DNA from: Dimorphilus gyrociliatus
Lineage: Eukaryota > Annelida > Polychaeta > Dinophilidae
NCBI GenBank assembly: GCA_904063045.1
Contig: CAJFCJ010000091.1
Coordinates: 69,117 to 95,225, forward strand
Length of the DNA: 26,109 bases
Direction: 5' to 3'
The notes under the pieces are model-generated. The model made no database searches. It was not told the DNA's origin and worked only from the letters and a program-made list of their open reading frames with translations. Shown one piece after another: positions 18,721 to 26,109 of the stretch; the stretch's first letter is position 1, and every line of letters starts with the position of its first letter. The position numbers and the translations under genes are program-made.

Positions 18721-21333
18721 ATGGCAGAAGGAGGAAATGGAAACGCCACTGGGGCAGTTACAGACTCTAACCCTTCAACCCCAGCAACTCCAACAATTAC
18801 AATTCAGCCAGCAGGAATGTCAGAAAGGCAACAAAGACTAATTGAAGACTATGATAGATTGGTGAGTGAAATGAAAAGAAATCGAATCACAATTCCAACA
18901 GATCATGGAGATGGAACACATCACCCAGCACAGAACCCAAATGTTGATATCACAACAGTAATTCAAGCATTAAGGGCTGCTTGGGACCGCCCTCAAAGAA
19001 CTATTCTCAAGTTGTATGATGGAAGCAAGGAGTGTTCAAAATTCAAAGAAGACTTTAATCAGGCATGTTATGCTTATGGTTGGATAGGAGAAGATGTTGT
19101 GAAAGCAAATCTTTTAGATTATTTAACTGGTCCTGCAAAGGATTTGGTGTTGGCTCTGGATGGAGAGCCTACTGTGGAGGAAATATGGAAAGCCCTCCAT
19201 GACGAATTTGATCTGGATCCTTTGGAGTATCAAGAGAAATTGCTTAACTTAAAGCAAATGAATGGCGAAAGTGTGGTTCAGTTTGTTAATAGAGCAAAGA
19301 AATTGATAAAGAGGTTTTCTCCACCTAGACCAATGGAACCACAATTGCTTGCAACTATGAAAGAAATAAAACTGATGGAAGTTTTACAAAGAGGATTACA
19401 ACAGGATATTCTACATTTAGTGTACACCTTACATCCTAAATGTCAAACATTGGCAGAACTATATGAGGCTGCTAAGCAAGCAGAAACTTCATTAAAACTA
19501 ACTCAAAGAAAACCGATCACAATGGTGTCAAAATTGGAAACTCAACAAAGAAAAGAGACCAAAAAGACCCAGGTAATCAGAAAAGATGCTTCTACAGAAA
19601 CCCCAAATTTTTGGAATAGAAAGCATGTACCTGACAACAAAAATGCTACTAAAGAAAAGTTTTCAAGCCAAAAAGTCCAAAAGTATGCACCAACTACAAC
19701 AAATAGGTATTATAAGAAAAATCAACCAGCAAAGACGATACTGAAAGAGGAACCTAAGCTACAAAAATTAGAAACATTAGACAATGAAAGCATGTCAGAA
19801 AACGACGAAGTTCAAGATATTCTCTGTTTTTCAGATAGTGACGAATCCACTTGTCAGCTGTTACAAAGCAAACAATCTGAGCGAAATGCCTCAACATTTA
19901 TTGGACAATTTGAAACTAATACTGGTTTTAAGTTTGATGCCTTGATAGACTCTGGTAGTGACAGATCTTTCATTTCAAAAAAGGTATTAAGACAAGTTCA
20001 AGGAAAAGCATCCTTCCCAGAACAAACTGTGAAAAATGCTAGAGATGCTTCAGGAAATAGCATTGAGATATGTGGAGAAATCATTCTCAGACTTTATTTT
20101 AATGGAAAGATTATTAAACAACGCTTTCTGATCAACAAAATCATTACACAACAATGTATTATTGGGTGTGACTTTCTACAACAAAATGGAGCTACCCTTG
20201 ACTTTGGCAAGAGACAGATTATACTCCAGCCAGGTACAGAAAAGAATTACCCTGTTGGAACACAACACTTATCTTTCAAAGGATTTTACCCAGTTCCTCT
20301 TATTATGAAAAAGAATGAGAGTCAAATACATACCCTTCAGACAACAATTGAACAAGAAAATCCCGAGATGAAGAACAAAGTTACCCAAATTCTGGCAAGA
20401 TATAAAGAAACTATTGCAGAAGACAGATTTGATATTGGCAATCCAGAGGTACCACCCTTGGAAATAACTCTTGAACCAGGTTCAACACCATATAGACAAA
20501 GGCCATATAGAATGCCTCCTCAAAAACAAGAAGAATGTAAGCAACAGATAGCTGAATTGGTAAAAAGCAAAGTTATTCAACCAAGCAAGAGCAATTGGGC
20601 TTCACCAATTGTTTTCGTAAGAAAGAAGGAAGGTAGTCTACGAATGTGTGTAGATTATAGAAAACTAAACAAAATGACAGTTAAAAACAAGTATCCACTG
20701 CCAAATCAAGATGATCTTTTTGACCATTTGGGAGGAGGAAATAAATTCTTTTCTACAATGGATTTGACAAGTGCATACCACCACATTAACATCAAGAAAG
20801 AAGATAGGTCTAAAACAGCATTTATTACACCTTTTGGCTTGTTTGAATTTATTAAGATGCCTTTTGGATTAACGAATGCCCCTCCTCATTTTAGTTATGT
20901 AATGAATTCATTTGTGCTAAAGGATGTAAAGCATTTGTGCCTAAACTACCTTGATGACATAATAATATTTACCAAGTCGCTGGACCAACATTGGGAAGCA
21001 TTGGAGACCATTCTTCAACAGATTCAAAAGTACAATTTTAAGATTAAACTAAGTAAATGTGTGTTTTTGAAAGAACAAGTTCAATTCTTGGGACACATTG
21101 TATCAGAAAAGGGGATTGAAACAGATAAGTCCAAGACAGATAAATTATATAATTTACAGCCACCAGTGTTTGCAAATTCACTACTAAGCTTTGTTGCATT
21201 TTGTGGCTATTACAGAAAATTTATACAAGATTTTGCAAGAGTAGCTAAACCTCTGTATATGTTAATGAAACTACATGGGAAAAGGATAAATTGCAATGGA
21301 CTGAGGAAGCCAAGCAATCATTTTTCAAGTTGA
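18721..21333 (+). CDS. gag-pol: Retroelement Gag-protease-reverse transcriptase polyprotein
   Basis: About 870 residues from the ATG at 18721 (MAEGGNGN); the frame is open back to 18586 across the LTR end and primer site, so the first ATG after the primer site is chosen. Residues 1-270 are Gag, with a capsid-like helical part (WIGEDVVKANLLDYLTGPAK) and a basic tail, but no CCHC zinc knuckle. The retropepsin has its catalytic LIDSGSD (Asp codon 19948) and closing IIGCDFLQQNG. RT carries LRMCVDYRKLN, FSTMDLTSAYH, the catalytic YLDD (20947-20958) and FLGHIVSEKG. Gag and Pol are fused with no stop or shift between them, so Gag/Pol ratio control by frameshifting is not evident. The frame breaks just after RT at about 21270-21300. 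Confidence 0.85.
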   Translation: MAEGGNGNATGAVTDSNPSTPATPTITIQPAGMSERQQRLIEDYDRLVSEMKRNRITIPTDHGDGTHHPAQNPNVDITTVIQALRAAWDRPQRTILKLYDGSKECSKFKEDFNQACYAYGWIGEDVVKANLLDYLTGPAKDLVLALDGEPTVEEIWKALHDEFDLDPLEYQEKLLNLKQMNGESVVQFVNRAKKLIKRFSPPRPMEPQLLATMKEIKLMEVLQRGLQQDILHLVYTLHPKCQTLAELYEAAKQAETSLKLTQRKPITMVSKLETQQRKETKKTQVIRKDASTETPNFWNRKHVPDNKNATKEKFSSQKVQKYAPTTTNRYYKKNQPAKTILKEEPKLQKLETLDNESMSENDEVQDILCFSDSDESTCQLLQSKQSERNASTFIGQFETNTGFKFDALIDSGSDRSFISKKVLRQVQGKASFPEQTVKNARDASGNSIEICGEIILRLYFNGKIIKQRFLINKIITQQCIIGCDFLQQNGATLDFGKRQIILQPGTEKNYPVGTQHLSFKGFYPVPLIMKKNESQIHTLQTTIEQENPEMKNKVTQILARYKETIAEDRFDIGNPEVPPLEITLEPGSTPYRQRPYRMPPQKQEECKQQIAELVKSKVIQPSKSNWASPIVFVRKKEGSLRMCVDYRKLNKMTVKNKYPLPNQDDLFDHLGGGNKFFSTMDLTSAYHHINIKKEDRSKTAFITPFGLFEFIKMPFGLTNAPPHFSYVMNSFVLKDVKHLCLNYLDDIIIFTKSLDQHWEALETILQQIQKYNFKIKLSKCVFLKEQVQFLGHIVSEKGIETDKSKTDKLYNLQPPVFANSLLSFVAFCGYYRKFIQDFARVAKPLYMLMKLHGKRINCNGLRKPSNHFSS

Positions 21334-21784
21334 GAGATGCAGTAGTTAACCCTCCTGTATTACAACTACCTGATTTTGCTAAAGATTTTCACTTAACAAC
21401 AGATGCATCGAATGTAGCTGTAGGAGGAGTTCTTGAACAAGTTTATGTAGATGAGAATGGGAAGAAAACAATGAAACCCATTGCCTACGCTTCAAAACAA
21501 TTCAACAATAATCAAATGAAATATGCAGCCTATCAAAAGGAAGCATTTGGTGTTTACTGGGTTGTAAAGAAATTTTTACATTACCTTCAAGACAAGCCAT
21601 TCTTTTTATATACTGACCATCAGAGTCTAGTACAAACATTTAAGCAAAACAAATTGAATGTCAGCACAGCAAATGGGTCATGGCTTTAATGGATTTAAAA
21701 TTTACAATTAACTATGTGACAGGACGAAAAAATAGAGCAGATGCATTAACAAGATTAGAAGAATATACACCCCAAGGAAAGTAA
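21291..21784 (+). pseudogene. RNase H part of Pol, displaced by frameshifts
   Basis: The frame 21291-21689 begins in the connection region (WTEEAKQSFFKLRDAV) and holds the RNase H start LTTDAS, then YASKQF, YQKEAFGVYWVVKKF and LYTDHQSL. A second shift near 21660 moves the rest to another frame, where TGRKNRADALTR, the usual RNase H end, is found before a TAA at 21782. It acts on the RNA strand of RNA-DNA hybrids during reverse transcription. The two shifts are indels relative to the family pattern. Confidence 0.75.
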
Positions 21785-23263
21785 ATTTGAAGAGCTAATT
21801 CATGGAAAGATCAAAAAGGAGAATTCTCCCTCTATTTCAGTTAAAATGGAACAGTATGAACATACACCAGAGTTAACTTTTGTAGCTACAGTGATAACAG
21901 TGAAGAGAAAATTGATTTGTCTTCTGTTGACTTACAGTCAGAGCAAGAAAAAGATGTGAATTTAAAATCAATTAAAGAATATTTAACATTGGATGGTCAG
22001 CTACCTATTCCTTATTTTGGAACTTTTACACCTTTCATAATGGAGATGTTTGTTCACAAGGAAATGATCTGGATTATCCTTGAAGAAAGAAACATTCTGG
22101 TTTTACCTGACCATTGATGCTAACTCTGCTCCCTAAATTCCATAAAAATAAAATTCACAATCACCATGGACCCAGAATGACATTACAAATAATTACAAAG
22201 ACCTTTTGGCACCCAAATTAAAGATTATGATTGAGAATTCAATAAAGGATTGCACTTTGTGTGAACAAATGAATGGTAGGAGTAGAGTATACCCTTTGGT
22301 AGAAACCTTTCACCCTGCATCACCAATGGAGTTGGTAGCCATGGATATAATGGGACCCTTACCCATGGTTAAGTCATACAGATTCATACTTGTGATAGTG
22401 GATCATTTCAGTAGATACACAGTTTTATATGCACTCAAACAGCAAACAGTAAAGAAATTGCAAACCTTCTTTTCAACAGATTTTTTCCCATTTTTGGAAT
22501 TCCAAACAAATGTTGACAGATCAAGGAAGAAACTTTGTTGGTAAAGCTTTTAAAGAGTTTATGAAGGTATTAGGTATTGAGAAATCAAACACAGCTTATA
22601 GAAGCCAGAGCAATGGACTAGTTGAACGAAGAAATAGAGAAGTGAGGAAGGAAATCAATAAATTAGTGGTGGAAGAAAATCAGCATAACTGGGTTGCAAA
22701 CCTACCTTGATTCAAGCATTTTTGAATCAATCACCTGTAGGAAGTACAAGACTACCACCCAGGAACTTCTTTTTGGCACCAGCAAAGAACTGATTGATGT
22801 AACAATGCATACTACTCTCCTGAAACAAATGTACTATTTGTATTCAATCACCAGCAGCAATTGTACAGTTAAGAGCTACAGCCTTCTGTAAATCCATCAT
22901 GGCAAAAGAACAATATAGGGAAAGAAGAATAGAAATCTCAATCTTCCAAATATTTTGAGGTTGATGATGAGTATTCTTAAGAAATGATGCTGCAAGAATT
23001 GCAATAACAAAAATCCCTTCTTTAAAATGGTTAGGCCATACCGAATAACAAAAGTCAATCATCAAAAGTGGATATATGAAATACAAATGGATGATAATAC
23101 ATGCAAGTTGGTACATGGTAGCAGATTAAGACTAGCCAATGAATCTAATAAGTTGGAAACAGGGAAAGAAGCAACAACAATCTTTCACCTTGTGGAGAAG
23201 GAAATAACACACCTCCAATATCTTTCTCAGGTAGAAGGAAGAAATGACTTCCATTCCGTTTGA
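21785..23263 (+). pseudogene. Integrase part of Pol, several frame breaks
   Basis: Pieces in order: an N-terminal linker (21785-22115); a zinc-binding region, with His residues near 22140-22165 in a shifted frame and CTLC at 22252-22263; the catalytic core with DIMGPLP (Asp codon 22344), TDQGRNF (Asp codon 22519) and GLVERRNR (Glu codon 22624). The last two are 35 residues apart, the canonical D,D-35-E spacing. A broken stretch follows (22700-23020), then a GPY/F-like C-terminal module (MVRPYRITKV...) ending at TGA 23261. Frame changes lie near 22120, 22500, 22700 and 23000. Known role: joining element DNA to the genome. All catalytic residues survive, so decay appears recent. Confidence 0.75.
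23218..23230 (+). promoter_or_regulatory. Possible splice acceptor for a 3' subgenomic mRNA
   Basis: ATATCTTTCTCAG ends a pyrimidine-rich stretch at the end of integrase, just before the second protease-like domain. Env-bearing retroelements usually express the downstream frame from a spliced mRNA. No matching donor was identified, so this is a suggestion. Confidence 0.25.
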
Positions 23264-23650
23264 AGAATCAAAAAGGCCAAGAAGTCATTGCCTTGTGTGA
23301 CACAGGAGCATTGAGATCCTTTATTACTGAAAAAGAAATCAAGTTAATGGATGTTACAATTATGGATAAAGAACAATTGGCTTACCAATTATAACTTCAG
23401 CTGATGGGAAAGCTTTAAAGCAAAAAGGAAGCGTAAGCTGAATATCCAATTTGCTGGAGAAAGTATGGAAAAGAATTTATAGTTATGGAAAATCTAGACA
23501 TAGCAATAATACTTGGTTGTGATTTCCTACAAACTGTGGGAGCAAACCTCAATTTTGAAGCTAAACAGTGTTCTCTCAAATTTGATAGAAGGAAAGGGAA
23601 CCTGGCTGAAAGAATAAGGCAACCTCAACTAAACAAAGTCACTATAGCCA
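23263..23650 (+). pseudogene. Second retropepsin-like domain, after integrase
   Basis: VIALCDTGALRSFI (DTGA at 23299-23310) is an aspartic-protease active-site strand, and about 70 codons later AIILGCDFLQTVGANL (from 23503) is the closing strand of the same fold. Both parallel, but are clearly distinct from, the protease inside Pol (LIDSGSD and IIGCDFLQQNG). The catalytic and closing parts share a frame but a TAA at 23392 and a detour through another frame lie between them. It is followed by the motif KVTIAMMGQH. A relative of the second half plus the same following motif sits at 478-714. The part could be an active second protease, a dead duplicate or a structural domain at the start of the env-like product. 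Confidence 0.65.
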
Positions 23651-24122
23651 TGATGGGACAGCATGACTCTTCATCAGAAAGTCAGATAGTGATGACTCAG
23701 AGATGGAAGTTACTAATTCTGATACTGGTTATGACACAAGCAATACTTTCAAAACAGACAGTAATTACAGTCTCAATGAACCTTCAAGCTCATCTGAAAG
23801 TGATGACACAGAAACAAATAATGAACTGGATCAAAATACAGATTCAGAGGCAAACATTATCTCTGATAGAGAAGATGAAATACTAGTTCAGACATGAGTC
23901 AATAATTATTGAAAGCGAAATTATTGATATAACCCATTCTGATAATGAGTCAATAATTATTGAAGGTGAAATTATTGACATAACCCATTCAGATAATGAG
24001 TCCCTCATAGTGGTAGATTCATCCCAAGATGAGAAAGAAAATACAAGTGATACAGACAATGAGTCAGTCATATTTTTAGATGAGACTAAAATCATCTCTG
24101 AACAATTAGATTCCCACAAGAA
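23651..24122 (+). pseudogene. Acidic Ser/Asp/Glu-rich region between second protease and env-like part
   Basis: Two frames carry strongly acidic sequence: 23703-23894 (NEPSSSSESDDTETNNELDQ and more) and, after a frame change near 23895, 23896-24142. The second contains a 51-bp direct repeat encoding ESIIIE-x-EIIDITHSDN twice and a third, diverged partial unit. The fragment at 715-790 shows a similar acidic SDN/SSEEDT character. No domain is recognised; such regions are often disordered. Confidence 0.5.
23896..23997 (+). repeat. 51-bp tandem repeat, two full units
   Basis: Units at 23896-23946 and 23947-23997 differ at only a few bases (for example AGC/GGT, TCT/TCA). A third unit starts at 23998 with GAGTCC and diverges. 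The length is 17 codons, so it expands the acidic protein region in frame. Confidence 0.8.
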
Positions 24123-26109
24123 GTGGAACCACAATATATAGAGTTAGAAGATGGAATAACTATCAGAGTGGAACAACAACACAAAATTTTCAACCATTCA
24201 ACTATAGCCAACACAGGAAGAGCTAACATGAAACAGATGTTGTGGCTTCCACTAGTGATGACTGTAATGGTGATCTGTGGCTGCATCCACTCAATAACAG
24301 TCCAAAACCATCCTACCAAGGTGCACATGTTACAAGTGCAACATTACCTTAACATTTAAACCACCATTATACTTTTGTTCTAACAACTACCAAGCCAGGC
24401 ATTTGATCTAGCAGATGAGCCAACTTGTAATATAGATCACAAGAACCAAGACAATTACAGCTGATATCTATGAATTGAACTTGGAAGAAATTGAAACAAG
24501 AGCAGTAAAATGTCAAGTGTATCTAAGAACTAATTTTTACACTTACTATTTCTTTGGAGCAAGAAGAGGAGAATTGTTAACTCAGTTATAAAGTAACTCA
24601 TGATCAATGCAGACAGATGGTAAAAGACAAACGATCTTTTCAAGGAAAACCTTTAATGGTGAAAAGAAACACTTGGATCCACCAAGATCAGTTTCCTGCT
24701 GCCTACACATGGCCAACAACTACCAAGGTGCTGGAATACACCACAATTATCCAGTTTGGCAAAGCATATTGGCAACCTCCTAATATGAAAATTACAACTA
24801 ATCTGGACTACCTGGAAGATTGTTTAACCAGGGCAGTCCTATTGTGAGACAGAAGAGGCAATTATTGTCTTTAGAACCTCAAGAATAATTACCACTTGGG
24901 CAACAATACCATGGATAAATTAGCAACAGAATTAGTTGTATCAAATTTGCTGGTCACTATTCTTGTCCAGGGTATTCTATTCTGGACATCCTTATCAAGA
25001 TAAGTTTATTGATGGAATTGGTGGTCCTGGAACAAAAGTATAGTACCACTGGAGGAACAGAGTTTAATACAGGAAACAAGCAAGGAACACTATACATTTG
25101 CTACAATATCAGAAGATTGGCAAAAATGAAGAAAAACGACTATTAAACTATCCCAATAAGTTAAGAACAATTATACTATACAAGCGAAACAACCCTTACC
25201 AAGTCTTAACCAATGGTACAGAGAAACAAACACAAAGTATAAACTAATGAGAAATAAAGGCACACTCAAGGAAGTTGTGATATATCATCTACAACAACCC
25301 ATTAGTCCATCTTACTGGGAGCTGGATAACTATTATATCCAAGAAATGCTGCAAGCAGTCAATTGGACAAGGGCAACAAGACAATCTGTTACGATTTCAA
25401 AATAGTATACAGTGAGAAAAGAATCAAAAAGAAGGTATTACCAACATTGGGCATATGGTATAAAGGACCACCAGCCAGAGAATTTAAGATTACCTATGAA
25501 GGAATTTATTTTACTCTACACATGAGAATGGCTAAAAAGCAGATGAAGAAGGAAGCAAAACTGAAACATAAGATAAGTAAAAACCCATACCACAAATTCC
25601 CATTGGAAATGAGAGAAGCTGCCCAAACATCTACCTTACTACATGGTATTGATTCAAATTTTAAGAATTTAAAAAGTTTACCCAACAGCTGTCAAGTCTT
25701 CTCTGCAATCAATTTGTTCAAAGAAGCAGAATGATGGCATTACTAGCAAATTTGGATCCTCAATTGACCACAGTGTTAACAAATGAGTTGGGAATGCACA
25801 GTAGTCAGATGGGAGAATTAGCTATAATTAAACAATGTTCACCAATAGCCTCAACAGAAGTAGTTTGTGACTTAAGCATGATAAAAAAGAATAACAAATG
25901 TTCTCAATTTTTACTTGTCACCATGAACAACCTGCTTTTCCAAGTAGAACCAGTTACTCATGTTTTACAGCAAGTCAATCCTGAAGAGATTACCTATAAT
26001 GAGTGTAAGTCTAACAAGTTATTCTACAAAACAACTCACAACCCATTAAATCTATAAGAAACCAACCAATGAAAGACAAAACGTATGTGTATTATTCAGA
26101 AAGAGGAAT
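24123..26109 (+). pseudogene. Env-like region of the retroelement, broken and running off the window
   Basis: The first open part (24123-24356) has a charged leader of about 35 residues, then from the ATG at 24228 a hydrophobic stretch (MLWLPLVMTVMVICGCIHS) that looks like a signal peptide or signal anchor. Broken frames follow to about 25360. The open pieces 25363-25731 and 25731-26054 align with the minus-strand copy at 2957-4057: WYKGP/WYKSP, TSTLLHGIDSNF/TSALLNNIDKNF, MMALLANLDPQL, and four conserved Cys. The 3' end with any membrane anchor and the 3' LTR is outside the window. Assignment as Env is from position, signal sequence, heptad region and the anchor-like segment in the other copy; I did not match it to a named viral glycoprotein family. 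It has many stops and cannot be expressed whole. Confidence 0.6.

Larger units (their letters stand above)
18264..26109 (+). mobile_element. Ty3/gypsy-type env-bearing LTR retroelement, right end beyond window
   Basis: Order: LTR, primer site, Gag-protease-RT frame, RNase H, integrase, second retropepsin-like domain, acidic repeat region, env-like region. The RT-RNase H-integrase order is that of Ty3/gypsy and retroviruses, not copia. Gag, protease and RT stay open, but at least eight frame changes or stops occur downstream, so this copy could not make all its proteins as it stands. Fragments of the same family lie at 466-1056 and 2674-4250. Confidence 0.8.

Noticed and set aside
21270-21333. 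Programmed ribosomal frameshift in Pol
   Set aside because: The shift lies between RT and RNase H, not at a Gag/Pol border, shows no clear slippery heptamer with structure, and other shifts follow; decay or read error is simpler.

Overview
This is AT-rich DNA (about two-thirds A+T by eye) from an animal nuclear genome. The evidence is spliced genes with very short GT-AG introns (about 50-70 bp), metazoan domains (NACHT-LRR, FLYWCH, inter-alpha-trypsin inhibitor heavy chain C-terminal domain, peritrophin-type chitin-binding domain, C1q, EGF, collagen, rhodopsin-class GPCR) and Ty3/gypsy, Tc1/mariner and Mutator-like mobile DNA. The domain mix suggests an aquatic invertebrate, but I cannot assign a phylum. 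There are no bacterial operons, tRNA or rRNA genes, or CRISPR arrays.

Layout. 1-1072 holds a decayed fragment from the 3' part of a retroelement (a second retropepsin-like domain plus a linker). 2313-2830 is a small zinc-finger gene. 2674-4250 (minus) is a decayed env-like retroelement fragment; it abuts 4288-7318 (plus), an NLR gene lacking the front of its NACHT domain and carrying several stops and frameshifts. 7900-8581 (minus) is a FLYWCH zinc-finger exon split by a 207-bp inverted-repeat element with a 9-bp target duplication. 9334-10207 (minus) encodes an ITIH C-terminal domain with two internal stops. 10351-10828 (plus) has a Tc1-type transposase scrap followed by unknown exons. 11390-12464 (minus) encodes an unknown secreted protein. 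12886-13783 (plus) is a signal peptide, chitin-binding domain and C1q domain gene with lesions. 14187-15037 (plus) is an EGF-collagen-EGF secreted protein gene with four exons. 16255-17283 (plus) is an intact single-exon GPCR and the cleanest host gene here. From about 18264 to the window end lies a Ty3/gypsy-type element: LTR, tRNA-Ser primer site, Gag-protease-RT reading frame, RNase H, integrase, a second retropepsin-like domain, an acidic repeat region and an env-like region that continues past the window.

How the parts relate. Several host genes (NLR, C1q/chitin-binding, EGF-collagen, ITIH-like) are of types used in recognition or extracellular-matrix functions, but no pathway linkage can be shown from sequence alone. 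Most are broken, either as real pseudogenes among active transposons or partly through uncorrected indels in the assembly. The observation most worth following is that the retroelement family carries a second aspartic-protease-like domain after integrase and before its env-like region. Two separate copies in this window (478 and 23485) keep both that domain and the same motif just after it.
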